DNA of 64,000 nucleotides, from NCBI RefSeq assembly GCF_007743815.1, contig NZ_CP036265.1, positions 2,162,323 through 2,226,322 on the forward strand, given 5' to 3'. Made by a program: the position numbers and the translations under genes. Positions 16,923-25,663 of the stretch are shown one piece after another. The stretch is from Alienimonas californiensis. GTDB lineage: Bacteria > Planctomycetota > Planctomycetia > Planctomycetales > Planctomycetaceae. Numbering within the stretch: position 1 is the stretch's first letter; every line of letters begins with the position of its first letter. The notes beneath the pieces are model-generated. The model worked only from the letters and a program-made list of their open reading frames with translations, was not told the DNA's origin and did not search any database.

Positions 16923-17038
16923 CGAGCGGCTCGAAGGAATCAGGAGGGGGAGAAGCAGTGTACGCCGCCCGCCGACCGGGCGTTGGACGGGCAACGGGGG
17001 CGGTCGCGGAACGCGATCCGGCAACGGGCCGGGGCCGA

Positions 17039-19156
17039 TCAGGCGTCGGCGATGGTGGCGTCGATGCCGCCGCGGTTGTGGTCTTCCTGCAGGTCGCGTT
17101 CGTCCTGCACGTAGGTGCGGCCGCTGTAGAGCTTCGCGACGACCAGGTAGACGAGCGTCGCCGCCAGCATCAGCCCGGTGAAGAACCAATAGTAGTCGGC
17201 CCCGGGCAGTTTCGAGGTGCCGTCCGGGTTGTTAATGAACAGGTTCACCAGCACGACGATGAAGTTCCCGCTGGCCACGCTGAGCAGATAGACGCTCATC
17301 ACCAGCGACTTCATGCGGTTGGGCGCCTGCGTGTAGCTGAACTCCAGGCAGGTGATGGAGACCATCACCTCGCCGGCGGTGAGGATCAGGTAGGCCAGCA
17401 ACTGCCAGACGAGGTTCGGGCGGTAGCCGGTGGCGGCGACGTTCGGCCAGACGTTCCCGACGTCGGCGCCGGGACTGCTGCCGGCGGCGAGCGCCCGCAC
17501 CTCGCCCAGCCCGACGGCCGGGCCGCCGTTGTTCTGCGTCACCCGGAGCATCAGGTATTCCGTCGACGTACCGGCCGGCAGGTCGATCCCGGCGGTCGCG
17601 GCGCCCTCCGGGACGACAATCGTGCCGGCGGAGGACCAGGGTCCCTTGGAGCTTTCCCCGGTCAGCAACTCGACTTCGCGGGCCGCGAACGCCTCGGCGG
17701 GCAGGACCTCCACGGGCGGGTCGCCCTCCTCGCGGTCGTCCTCCTTCGTTTCGTAGTAGGCCGTCGGGTCGACCGTGGCGTCGATCTCCACTCGCTCCAG
17801 TTCCCACGCCCGCCGTTCCCGCAGGCGGACGACGAAGATCTCCGGTTCGAAGTCGCCGTCGGCGCTCCGCTCCAGTTCCCCGCTGATCCAACCCCGGCCG
17901 GCGGTCTCGCCGTCGAGCACGTTTTCGACGCGGTACAGGTCGCTGTCTGCGGTCCCGGCGGTGGTGAGGCCGTCGTCGGCCTGCATCGCGTACGGCACGA
18001 CGCGGCCGCCGGTGATGTTCTCCTCAATCAACGCGGAGACGGCGAACGCCCCCGCGGTGAGCAGGAAGCCGATGCCGATCTTCCTCAGCGGCGTCAGGCC
18101 GCGTTTGAGGAACGGCTTTTCCTTCGGCTCCCGCAGATCGTGCGGATCGCCGCCCAGCAGGCGGTGCAGGACGGGATACAGCCCGTAGGCCATCAGCGGG
18201 ATTAGGGCCATCACCATGATTGGGTTGGCGGCCTGAAGCTGCGAGGGCAGCAGTTCCGTGCCCGCGATTTCCAGGTCCATGCTCTTCGCCTGGAAGACCC
18301 ACTTGGAGGCCGTCTGGTCAAACAGCGCCCAGAACACGGCGACCAGCGCGTAGATCGGCACGAGGTTCAACAGCGCCTTCAACCCGACGCCGCTGAACGA
18401 CTCCTTGAGGAACTCCTTTCCGCCCGGCGGGACGTGGGCAAACTCTTTGCGGCCCATCCAGAACAGCAGCGTGGCGACCGCCATCAGCACGCCGGGCACC
18501 CCGAAGGCGACGGACGGGCCGTACTGCGTCAGCAGGATCGGCGTGAGGATCGTCGAGACCGCCGACCCCAGGTTGATGCTGAAGTAGAACCAGAAGAACA
18601 CCTTGCTGAGCAGGTGTTTGTTTCGGCTGCCGAACTGATCGCCCACGTGGGCGGATACGCAGGGTTTGATCGCCCCGGTGCCCACGGCGATCAGCGCCAG
18701 CCCGGTGAACAGGCCGACCCGGCTTTCGTCCAGCGCCAGGGCGAGGTGCCCGAAGCAGTACAGCACCGACAGATACAGAATCGTCTTGTACTTGCCGAGG
18801 AACCAGTCGGAGACGATCGCCCCGATGATCGGGAAGGCGTACGCCGCCAGCACGAAGGTGTGCACCCACTCGGTGGCGGTGCCCTCGGAGACGACGGCTT
18901 TTTCGTCGGAGCCCCACTTCATGAGGTGCTCCGTCATGAAGACGGCGAGGATCGCCTTCATGCCGTAGAAGCTGAACCGCTCCGCGCACTCGTTGCCGAC
19001 GATGTACGCGATGCCCGGGGGGAACTTCGAGGTGTTCTCCGGGCCGAGGCGGTAGCCGGTCTTCGGATCGCGGGGCGGGCCCGCCGTCGTCGCCTCGCCT
19101 CGGGAGCCGTCGGGACCGGTCGTCAGATCGGTCGGGGCGGGGGAGTCGGAATCCAT
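17039..19156 (-). CDS. POT/PTR-family proton-coupled oligopeptide transporter with extra outside domain
   Basis: Inner-membrane peptide importer of 705 residues, against about 450-500 for usual bacterial members. The family motif ExxER is seen as [11 protein letters not shown] (about 55-65), and the second helix region is [20 protein letters not shown]. The extra length comes mostly from an insert at about 380-575, between the helix ending ALIEENITG and [16 protein letters not shown]. It looks like a beta-sandwich, galactose-binding type domain ([38 protein letters not shown]). Mammalian PEPT1 also carries its outside domain between helices 9 and 10. The helix number here was counted by eye. 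Confidence 0.85.
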   Translation of the reverse strand: MDSDSPAPTDLTTGPDGSRGEATTAGPPRDPKTGYRLGPENTSKFPPGIAYIVGNECAERFSFYGMKAILAVFMTEHLMKWGSDEKAVVSEGTATEWVHTFVLAAYAFPIIGAIVSDWFLGKYKTILYLSVLYCFGHLALALDESRVGLFTGLALIAVGTGAIKPCVSAHVGDQFGSRNKHLLSKVFFWFYFSINLGSAVSTILTPILLTQYGPSVAFGVPGVLMAVATLLFWMGRKEFAHVPPGGKEFLKESFSGVGLKALLNLVPIYALVAVFWALFDQTASKWVFQAKSMDLEIAGTELLPSQLQAANPIMVMALIPLMAYGLYPVLHRLLGGDPHDLREPKEKPFLKRGLTPLRKIGIGFLLTAGAFAVSALIEENITGGRVVPYAMQADDGLTTAGTADSDLYRVENVLDGETAGRGWISGELERSADGDFEPEIFVVRLRERRAWELERVEIDATVDPTAYYETKEDDREEGDPPVEVLPAEAFAAREVELLTGESSKGPWSSAGTIVVPEGAATAGIDLPAGTSTEYLMLRVTQNNGGPAVGLGEVRALAAGSSPGADVGNVWPNVAATGYRPNLVWQLLAYLILTAGEVMVSITCLEFSYTQAPNRMKSLVMSVYLLSVASGNFIVVLVNLFINNPDGTSKLPGADYYWFFTGLMLAATLVYLVVAKLYSGRTYVQDERDLQEDHNRGGIDATIADA

Positions 19157-19334
19157 GCCGGGGGCTTCTGCGGGTCGGAGCGGTCAAAACCGGACGGCGA
19201 GCCGCCGGAGACTACCCGCGGCCCCCGCCCGCCGCACCTCTTTCCGGGCCTCCATGTTTTCGGGCGTTCATGGTTCGCGGGCCGGCACTGCGAGCGTCCC
19301 GGACGCCGGGTACGCAGACCGCCGCCGGTTCCAG

Positions 19335-19898
19335 TCAGTCGCGGCCGGTGGGTTCGAGTTGGGCCAGTTGGGCGCGGCCCTCCATGAACCGCCGCAGCTT
19401 CTGGGCGGTGGGGACCTCCGTCAGCATGGCGATCAGCAGGACGGCGACCACCAACCACAGCGGCCACCAGTCTTCCAGCATCAGGGCGACGAGGTTCAGG
19501 AACGCCGCCCCCTCCAACATCGCCAGCCGCACGATCAGCCGCGATTGAAAGGCGCCCGCGGCTTCGCCGGCGGGCGCCGCGCTCGCGACAACGGAGGCGA
19601 GCGGCTTGTAGAGGACCAGCACGACCACCGCGACGCCCAGCGCGACGTAGGAGATCAGCGGGTCGCCGGGGTCGAGGTCGGCGTCCAGTTCGCCGCCCTC
19701 CACGTCCGCCTCGGCCTCTTCCAGAACCACGCCGCCGTCGGGGCCGAGCCCCTCCGGCCCGGCCTCTGCGGCGGCGTTGCTGATCGCCACGAACGCCCCG
19801 AACAGCAGCACGCCCAAAATCAGCGTGCCGGCGATGATCTGCCCGGTGAGGACCTGCGGACGCAGGCGGGCTTCGGTTTCGTCGAGGTCGAGATCCAT
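19335..19898 (-). CDS. Small integral membrane protein of unknown function
   Basis: A 187-residue protein I do not recognise. It has one membrane helix at about 20-42 (IIAGTLILGVLLFGAFVAI), an acidic loop (Glu/Asp-rich, about 45-80), a helix at about 85-107 (YVALGVAVVVLVLYKPLA) and a hydrophobic C-terminal stretch likely forming two helices (LEGAAFLNLVALML and LWLVVAVLLIAMLTEV). The ATG at 19898 follows pgsA by 44 bases on the same strand, so it may be the last gene of the rimO-pgsA operon. Confidence 0.6.
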   Translation of the reverse strand: MDLDLDETEARLRPQVLTGQIIAGTLILGVLLFGAFVAISNAAAEAGPEGLGPDGGVVLEEAEADVEGGELDADLDPGDPLISYVALGVAVVVLVLYKPLASVVASAAPAGEAAGAFQSRLIVRLAMLEGAAFLNLVALMLEDWWPLWLVVAVLLIAMLTEVPTAQKLRRFMEGRAQLAQLEPTGRD

Positions 19899-19942
19899 CG
19901 TTCCATCCTGAGGCGTCGGCGGCCGGCGGGCCTGGGGGAAAC

Positions 19943-20650
19943 CTACCGTTTCAGTTCCCGCATCCCCCGGGCGATGTAGGTCACGCCGCTGTAGGCCGTG
20001 AACAGCGCCGCCCCCCACAGCAGGGCGTCCCGGGTCCAGAGGAACCAACTGCGGCCGTCGATCTGCGGGGGGAGCGAACCGAACTCCGGGGCGAGGCTCA
20101 GCAGGCTGGCCGTCACGGCGACGAACTGCACGGTCGTCTTCACCTTGCCGGTCCAGTCGGCGGAGAAATCGATCCCGTGCTTCTCCAGAAAGCCCCGCAG
20201 GCTGCTGACGAACATCTCCCGCCCGACGATCACCAGCACCATCCAGGCACTCACGCCGCTCCAGACGATCAGCTCCTCCCCCTCGCCCGGCCCCGGCATC
20301 CGCACCCGCTTTTCGAGCAGGAACAGCAGCGCCCCCACCACCACGATCTTGTCGACGAACGGGTCGAGGATGCGGCCCAGCGTGGTCACCTGCCCGTATC
20401 GGCGGGCCAGCCAGCCGTCGAGGAAGTCCGTCGCCGCGGCGAACACGAACAGGGCCGCGGCGCTCTTCCACAGGCCGTCGTAGGCGATCATCCCGAACAG
20501 CACGCAGGCCAGCAGCAGGCGGGTGACCGTGACCGTGTTGGGCAGATTGACGCTCTCCCGCCCGATCGGCGCGGGGCGCGTCTCTTCGAACGCAGAGGCC
20601 TGGCCAGGCCTCTGCGTTACGGGAGGCGGCACCGGAGCGTCAGTCGTCAT
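19943..20650 (-). CDS. pgsA: CDP-diacylglycerol--glycerol-3-phosphate 3-phosphatidyltransferase
   Basis: Membrane enzyme making phosphatidylglycerol phosphate from CDP-diacylglycerol. The CDP-alcohol phosphotransferase motif DG-x2-AR-x8-G-x3-D-x3-D is complete in DGWLARRYGQ, followed by TLGRILDPFVDK. The family's usual N-terminus corresponds to SVNLPNTVTVTRLLL, near residue 30 here. Before it lies an extra tail (VTQRPGQASAFEE) encoded by a perfect 30-bp palindrome of the TAACGC family. No start codon lies between that palindrome and the conserved region, so the tail is probably translated. ATG 20650 overlaps the rimO end by 11 bases; ATG 20683 is the alternative. cdsA, which makes its substrate, is also in this window. 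Confidence 0.92.
   Translation of the reverse strand: MTTDAPVPPPVTQRPGQASAFEETRPAPIGRESVNLPNTVTVTRLLLACVLFGMIAYDGLWKSAAALFVFAAATDFLDGWLARRYGQVTTLGRILDPFVDKIVVVGALLFLLEKRVRMPGPGEGEELIVWSGVSAWMVLVIVGREMFVSSLRGFLEKHGIDFSADWTGKVKTTVQFVAVTASLLSLAPEFGSLPPQIDGRSWFLWTRDALLWGAALFTAYSGVTYIARGMRELKR
20589..20618. repeat. TAACGC-type palindrome, in-frame copy inside pgsA
   Basis: AACGCAGAGGCCTGG and its exact reverse complement, 30 bases with no loop. It is 22 bases downstream of the rimO stop and within the open frame of pgsA, upstream of the first conserved PgsA residues. Confidence 0.85.
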
Positions 20651-22133
20651 CCGGCCCGTCGTCGGAGTACTCGTCGTCGTCATCGAGGAGGGCGGCCGTG
20701 GCGAGCCAGTCGTAGCCGTCCCGGGCCGTCAGTTCCGCGGGGATGAACGCCCCGATCTCCAGTTCCGCGTCGATCCCCCCCGGCAAGGTTAGGCGGACGG
20801 AGCCGTCGATCTCCGGGGCGTCGGCGAAGGTCCGGCCCGTGTACACCCCGTTCCCCTCGTCGCTGTCGATCAGCACGTCCAGTTCGTACCCCACCAGCGA
20901 ATCCGCGAAGGCGAACGCCGCCGTCTGCTGGGCGGCCATCAGGGCGTCGGCCCGCTCCTGGCACACCTCCGGCGGCAGGTGGCCGTCGAGCTTCATGCTG
21001 GGCGTGCCGGGCTCCGGGCTGAAGGGGAAGGCGCCGAGGCGCTCGAACCGCCAGTCGGTCACGAAATCGACCAGTTCCTGGAACTCCGCCTCGGTCTCGC
21101 CGGGGAAGCCGACCAGCATCGTCGTCCGCAGCACGAGGTTCGGGATGCGGTCCCGCAACTTGCCGACCAGTTCCTCCGTCTTCGCCCGGTTCGTGCGGCG
21201 GGTCATCCGCTTAAGCACCCGGTCGGAGACGTGTTGCAGCGGCATGTCGAGGTACGGCAGCACCTTGCCGCTGCCGGCGATCGTGTCGATCAGCTCGTCG
21301 GTGAAGTGGATCGGGTAGAGGTACATCAGCCGGATCCACTCCAGCCCGTCGACCTCCTCCAACGCCCGCAGCAGCGCCGCGAGCCGCACCTCGCCGTACA
21401 GATCGAGGCCGTAATAGGTGGTGTCCTGGGCGACGAGGATCAGCTCCTTCACCCCGTCGGCGGCCAGTTCGCGGGCCTCGGCGACGACCTGCTCGATCGG
21501 CTTGGTGACGTGCCGACCCCGCATCATCGGGATCGAACAGAACGTGCAGGTCCGGTCGCAGCCCTCGCTGATTTTGAGGTAGGCGAAATGGTCCGGGGTG
21601 ATCCGCAGCCGGGCCGTGTCGTCCAGCGCCCGGATCGCGGCGGGGCGGAACACGTCTCGCTGCTCCGTGACCGGGCTGACGCCGCGGCGGCCCTCGGTGA
21701 GGCGGTCGGCGACGGTGCTGATCTCGTCCCGGCCGAAGACGTTCATCACGTGATCGACCCCCGGCAGGTCCTTCCGCACCTGCTCGGCCCCCACCCGGCC
21801 CGGCAGGCAGCCGGCGACCACCACCCCGCCGGTGCGGCCGGCGGCCTTCAGGTCCAGCATCTCCCGCACGACGGACTTCGATTCCTCCCGGCTGGGTCCG
21901 ATGAACCCGCAGGTGTTCACGACAACGAAGTCCGCCCCGTCCGGGTCCGGCACGAGGGCGTAGCCGCTCGCGGCCAGCTTCCCGAGCATCGTCTCCGAAT
22001 CGACGAGGTTCTTCGGGCACCCCAGGGAGACGAAGGCGTAGGTCCCCCGGGCGGCGCCGTCTCCGACGGGCGGTGCGCTCGCCGGGAAGGGGGACGCGGC
22101 GGGGTCGGCGAGAATCGGCAGGCTGTTTTTCAC
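20640..22133 (-). CDS. rimO: Ribosomal protein S12 methylthiotransferase RimO
   Basis: Radical-SAM enzyme that adds a methylthio group to the beta carbon of Asp88 (E. coli mature numbering) of ribosomal protein S12. The product is 497 residues. The N-terminal MTTase domain has cluster cysteines at about 39 (VSLGCPKNLVDSE), 75 (NTCGF) and 109 (AGCLPGR). The radical-SAM motif C-x3-C-x2-C is EGCDRTCTFCSIP (192, 196, 199), and a TRAM domain follows at the C-terminus with an acidic tail. SLGCPKNLVDSE separates RimO from MiaB. The start is GTG at 22133. Its target, RpsL, is encoded at 61855 with the Asp conserved. Confidence 0.96.
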   Translation of the reverse strand: MKNSLPILADPAASPFPASAPPVGDGAARGTYAFVSLGCPKNLVDSETMLGKLAASGYALVPDPDGADFVVVNTCGFIGPSREESKSVVREMLDLKAAGRTGGVVVAGCLPGRVGAEQVRKDLPGVDHVMNVFGRDEISTVADRLTEGRRGVSPVTEQRDVFRPAAIRALDDTARLRITPDHFAYLKISEGCDRTCTFCSIPMMRGRHVTKPIEQVVAEARELAADGVKELILVAQDTTYYGLDLYGEVRLAALLRALEEVDGLEWIRLMYLYPIHFTDELIDTIAGSGKVLPYLDMPLQHVSDRVLKRMTRRTNRAKTEELVGKLRDRIPNLVLRTTMLVGFPGETEAEFQELVDFVTDWRFERLGAFPFSPEPGTPSMKLDGHLPPEVCQERADALMAAQQTAAFAFADSLVGYELDVLIDSDEGNGVYTGRTFADAPEIDGSVRLTLPGGIDAELEIGAFIPAELTARDGYDWLATAALLDDDDEYSDDGPDDD

Positions 22134-22235
22134 GGGGCCGCAGTGTAGGCCGCGTGCGGCGACCCCGCTACGGCCTTGAGCCCCCCACGGCCTGATGCGA
22201 GAACCGCCGACGCACAGAAGCGGTGCGCGCAGTCC

Positions 22236-22280
22236 TTCCCCCCTCTCCCTCAGGGAGAGGGGCCGGGGGTGAGGGTGGGC
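22236..22280. repeat. CCCCTCACCCCC-type dispersed repeat, copy f
   Basis: CCCCCCTCTCCCTCAGGGAG hairpin followed by AGGGGCCGGGGGTGAGGGTG. Confidence 0.8.
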
Positions 22281-22363
22281 GAACGGTTGATCCGCCTCCG
22301 GTCATTGCGATGACGGGCCGGCGGGGGAGCGGGGCGGACGGTGAACGGTGATCGGGCGTCACA

Positions 22364-22411
22364 GCCCCCTCACCCCCGACCCCTCTCCCCCAAAAGGGGG
22401 GCGAGGGGGGA
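22364..22411. repeat. CCCCTCACCCCC-type dispersed repeat, copy g
   Basis: CCCCCTCACCCCCGACCCC followed by CTCCCCCAAAAGGGGGGCGA; inverted relative to copies f and h. Confidence 0.8.
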
Positions 22412-22450
22412 CGGATCAGCGAAGCCTGAAAGAGGTTCGCCTGCTTCTTC

Positions 22451-22490
22451 TCCCCTCTCCCTCACGGAGAGGGGCCGGGGGTGAGGGTGA
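22451..22490. repeat. CCCCTCACCCCC-type dispersed repeat, copy h
   Basis: TCCCCTCTCCCTCACGGAGA hairpin followed by GGGGCCGGGGGTGAGGGTGA; same orientation as copy f. Confidence 0.8.
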
Positions 22491-22540
22491 GCGCACGGTT
22501 CACACGCCTCCCCCTCTGAGGCGACGGCAGCCCCCGCGGT

Positions 22541-23698
22541 TCACATCTCCACCCAGCCCATCAGCAGGGCGAGCAAGGAGAGCCCCATCACCGCCCCGAA
22601 CCCCGGCACGAACAGCCCCCACAGCGCCAGCGGCGCCGCCTCCCACCGCACGACCGACCACAGCGGGGCGGACGCCGGCGGCCCCTCGACCGTCGGCCAG
22701 CGGGGGGCGATCTCCCCGCCCCGCCGGTCCACCGTCCGCAACCGCACCGACCAGACCGCCCAGCAGGCCAGCCCGGCGAGGCCCGTGGCGACGAGGAACA
22801 GCGCCAGGTTCGGCGGCGGGGCGGCGTGCGGGTCCGGCAGGGCGTCGCGGGCCAGCAGCGCCTTCCCCAGCATCAAACCGGCCGCGTTATTGGCGAAGTG
22901 CAGCCCGACCGGCAGCCACAGGCTCCGCGAACTGAGGTAGGCGACGTGCAGGAAGATCGCGATCGGCAGCAACGCCCCCGCGTGGGCCGGGTGCAGATGG
23001 AGCAGGCAGAATAGGATCGACGTCAGCGCCACCCCGCGCCACACCCCCCAGCGGGCGACCAGCCCCCGGCCGATCAGGCCGCGGCAGAACAGTTCCTCCG
23101 CCAGCGCCGGGCAGACCGCCGCCGCCAGGATCAGCGCCGGCAGCGGCACGCTGCGGAGCAGTTCGTTCACCGCGGTGAGACTGGACACCCCGTCCATCGC
23201 CTCCAGCGCCGGCGCCGCCTCGCAGGCCGCCGCCCACAGCGCCCCCGCGACCGCCGCCCACTGGGTGGAGGCGAACATCACCGCCGGCAGCGACAGGCAC
23301 GCCACCAGCGTCGCCGGCCCGCTCGGCAGGCCCAGGCCCAGCTTCCGCAGCGGCCCGATTCGCCACCGGAACGCCGCCAGCGTGAGCAGCCCGCCCGCGA
23401 TCTGCACGATCGGCAGCGCCGCGATCGACGTCTCCCCCAGCGTCGGCGCCCGCCCCAGCAGCGCCCACCCGAGCGCCTGCACCGCGAACGCCACGGGGAT
23501 CATCAGGAACAGCTGCACCGTCACGAACCAACCGACGCACCAGGCGATCGACTCCGGCAACCCCGGCCCCGGCGGGCCGGCGGGAGGCGGGGCGGGAACC
23601 GCGGGGCGTTCGGCGGGGAACGTCAGGTCGGCCGGGCCGTCGGCGAACGGGCGGTCCGCCGGGGGCGGGGCGGGCTCGGGGGGAAGGTCCGGCGGCAC
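22541..23698 (-). CDS. CPBP-family intramembrane metalloprotease
   Basis: Integral membrane protein of 385 residues with the CPBP (Rce1-like) motifs: PALAEELFCRGLIGR (Glu-Glu-x3-Arg-type motif 1), ILFCLLHLHPAH (motif 2) and VGLHFANNAAG (motif 3). Glu and His residues of these motifs would form the metal site. About eight hydrophobic helices are visible, after a Pro-rich cytoplasmic head of about 45 residues. The substrate is unknown; family roles range from CAAX processing to bacteriocin self-immunity. GTG at 23698 begins the Pro-rich head. It is divergent from the Ser/Thr kinase gene. Confidence 0.88.
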   Translation of the reverse strand: MPPDLPPEPAPPPADRPFADGPADLTFPAERPAVPAPPPAGPPGPGLPESIAWCVGWFVTVQLFLMIPVAFAVQALGWALLGRAPTLGETSIAALPIVQIAGGLLTLAAFRWRIGPLRKLGLGLPSGPATLVACLSLPAVMFASTQWAAVAGALWAAACEAAPALEAMDGVSSLTAVNELLRSVPLPALILAAAVCPALAEELFCRGLIGRGLVARWGVWRGVALTSILFCLLHLHPAHAGALLPIAIFLHVAYLSSRSLWLPVGLHFANNAAGLMLGKALLARDALPDPHAAPPPNLALFLVATGLAGLACWAVWSVRLRTVDRRGGEIAPRWPTVEGPPASAPLWSVVRWEAAPLALWGLFVPGFGAVMGLSLLALLMGWVEM

Positions 23699-23852
23699 GG
23701 TCTGCGGGGGCTGGGAGCGAAGATTCGAGCCGTCGGGGCGAACGCCGTTCCGCCGACGCCCGCGGCCCCGGGGATTGGGTACCTTACGCTGCGGCCCGCG
23801 CCCCGTCCGCCCGTTCGTCCTTCCGCCCGCCGTCCCCCGCCCCCGCCGCGCG

Positions 23853-25436
23853 ATGTCGTCCGCCGCCGACGCACAACCGCCGCCGTTTCATCACTGCCCG
23901 GGCTGCAACCAACAGTTCACCGTCGCAGACGCCGAGCCGGTCTGCCCCACCTGCGGGGCCTCCGTCGGGGCGAACGCAGCCCCGCGGTCCTTCGGCGAGA
24001 CGCTGGATCTGTCCGAGACGCTGATCGCCCCGCCGGTCAGCGAGATCACGACGGGCGGCTTCGGCTCCACCGTGCCCGAGGCGCCCGTCGCCGGCTCGCC
24101 CGGTCCGTTCCTCCACGCGGCCGCCCCGTCGGAGGCGTCCCACGCGGACGGCGACTTCGACGGGCGCCTCGGCGAAGAACTGCACGTCTATCGCTTCGAG
24201 CACCTGCTCGGCCGCGGCGGGATGGGCCGGGTCTACCTCGCCCGGCATCGCGATCTGCTGCGGCGCTGCGCGTTGAAGGTGCTCCACCCGCGGGTCGGTA
24301 CGCGGGACGTCGACTTCGTGGAGCGGTTCCAGCAGGAGGGCCGGGCGTCCGCCGGGCTCTCCCATCCGAACCTGGTGGTGACGCACGCCATCGGGCAGGA
24401 CCGCGGGTTCCACTTCCTCGAGATGGAGTTCGTCCCCGGCCGAACGCTGGCCCGGTTGCTGCGGGAGGAGGGCATGCTGCCGCCGGCCTGGGCGACGAGC
24501 CTGGCGGCGAAGATCGCCGAGGGCCTCGGCCACGCGCACCGCCGCGGGATCGTGCACCGGGACCTCAAGCCGGACAACGTGCTGGTCACGCTGTCCGGGG
24601 TGCCGAAAGTGGCGGACTTCGGCCTCGCCAAGCGGGTGCGGGACGAACGCGGCCGGCCGGTGGGCGCCGGCGGGCACGTGCTGGCCGGCACGCCGCACTT
24701 CATGGCTCCGGAGACCTTCGCCGGGGAGCCCGCCGCCCCGGCCGCGGACGTCTGGGCGCTGGGGGTGACCTACTTCCTGATGCTCACCGGACGGTTGCCG
24801 TTCACCGGGGCGACGGTCGCCGAACTGCGGCACAACGTGCAGCACGCCCCGCTGCCCAACGCCCGGGAGCTGAACCCGGAAGTCACCCTGGAGATGGGCT
24901 CCTGTCTGGCGCTGCTGCTCGACAAGAGCCCCGTCAACCGGCCCAGCGACGCCGTCGCGGCGAACCTGTTGCTGAACACCATCGGCGGGGAGCTGCGGGA
25001 CGTCGGCACGCTGCTGAAAACCGCCTTGGCGGAGCACCCGGAAATCCGTTGGATGCGCTGCGGGGAGACCTACCGCATCTGCATCGACCTGCCCGGCGGC
25101 CGCACGCAGGCGGTGACGGTGGAGCCCAGCGACCACGCCGCCGCCGAACGCCTGTTGCACATCTCGTCGGTCTGCTGTCCGGCGAACCCGGCCTACTTCG
25201 AGGACGCCCTGCGGCTGAACGCCCAGATGGCCCACGGCAGTCTCAGCGTGCAGGAACTCGACCCGACCGCCGGCCACCGTCCCACGGCGGACGAGATCGG
25301 CGTGCCGTTCTTCGTGATGCGGAACAGCTATCCGCGGGCCACGGTGGACCCGGAGGAAATCCGCCACAGCGTGTTCGAGGTCGCCGCCCGGGCCGACGCC
25401 GTCGAACTGCTCCTCACCGGCGCCGACGTGCACTGA
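23853..25436 (+). CDS. Serine/threonine protein kinase with zinc ribbon and YbjN-like C-terminal domain
   Basis: A 527-residue soluble kinase with three parts. First, a small zinc ribbon (Cys15-x2-Cys18 and Cys31-x2-Cys34). Second, a Hanks-type kinase domain at about 113-375, with the Gly loop GRGGMGRVYLA, the Lys in CALKVLH, the catalytic loop HRDLKPDNVL, DFGLAKR and MAPETF all intact. Third, a C-terminal domain at about 385-527 (YRICIDLPGGRTQAVTVE, FEDALRLNAQMAHGSLSV, EVAARADAVELLLTGADVH) that resembles the YbjN/type-III-chaperone-like fold by eye. No membrane helix is seen, unlike PknB-type receptors. The target is unknown. The start ATG at 23853 precedes the zinc ribbon. Confidence 0.9.
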   Translation: MSSAADAQPPPFHHCPGCNQQFTVADAEPVCPTCGASVGANAAPRSFGETLDLSETLIAPPVSEITTGGFGSTVPEAPVAGSPGPFLHAAAPSEASHADGDFDGRLGEELHVYRFEHLLGRGGMGRVYLARHRDLLRRCALKVLHPRVGTRDVDFVERFQQEGRASAGLSHPNLVVTHAIGQDRGFHFLEMEFVPGRTLARLLREEGMLPPAWATSLAAKIAEGLGHAHRRGIVHRDLKPDNVLVTLSGVPKVADFGLAKRVRDERGRPVGAGGHVLAGTPHFMAPETFAGEPAAPAADVWALGVTYFLMLTGRLPFTGATVAELRHNVQHAPLPNARELNPEVTLEMGSCLALLLDKSPVNRPSDAVAANLLLNTIGGELRDVGTLLKTALAEHPEIRWMRCGETYRICIDLPGGRTQAVTVEPSDHAAAERLLHISSVCCPANPAYFEDALRLNAQMAHGSLSVQELDPTAGHRPTADEIGVPFFVMRNSYPRATVDPEEIRHSVFEVAARADAVELLLTGADVH

Positions 25437-25446
25437 GCCCGGCGTC

Positions 25447-25491
25447 CTCCCCTCGGCCCCTTTTGGGGGAAAGCGGCCGGGGGTGAGGGGG
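25447..25491. repeat. CCCCTCACCCCC-type dispersed repeat, copy i
   Basis: TCCCCTCGGCCCCTTTTGGG stem followed by GCCGGGGGTGAGGGGGCG. It begins 10 bases after the kinase stop. Confidence 0.75.
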
Positions 25492-25520
25492 CGACGACTG
25501 CCGCGGGCGGACCCTGTGCT

Positions 25521-25581
25521 GTGAGCCCGAAGCGCAAGCGAGGTAGGACGGCTCCGAGCCTCGCTTGCGCTTCGGGCTCAC
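25521..25581. repeat. Hairpin with 23-bp perfect arms (GCAAGCG core)
   Basis: GTGAGCCCGAAGCGCAAGCG plus AGG (25521-25543) pairs exactly with 25559-25581 across a 15-base loop. It lies between the convergent kinase and GT87-type genes, flanked by two dispersed repeats. Confidence 0.85.
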
Positions 25582-25625
25582 GCAGAACGCGACGCCCTTG
25601 GGATAACGTGCTCTGCCCGGCGGCA

Positions 25626-25663
25626 CCCCTCACCCCCGACACCCATCCGTCACGGGAGCGGGG
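25626..25663. repeat. CCCCTCACCCCC-type dispersed repeat, copy j (degenerate)
   Basis: CCCCTCACCCCCGACACCC followed by an altered stem. The GT87-type gene stops inside it (stop at 25650-25652), so the repeat encodes the last few residues of that protein. Confidence 0.6.

Larger units (their letters stand above)
22134..22540. other. 407-bp repeat-filled intergenic region
   Basis: No gene is visible between the CPBP gene stop (22541) and the rimO start (22133). It holds three copies of the CCCCTCACCCCC-type repeat at 22236-22280, 22364-22411 and 22451-22490, in mixed orientation. The spacers between them contain GTGAACGGT, ACGGTTGA and ACGGTTCAC, related to the bases flanking copies a to d. 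Confidence 0.7.

Noticed and set aside
22134..22540. Possible insertion-sequence remnant in the repeat-filled gap
   Set aside because: No transposase fragment, target duplication or terminal inverted repeats of IS type were seen, only three copies of the dispersed repeat.
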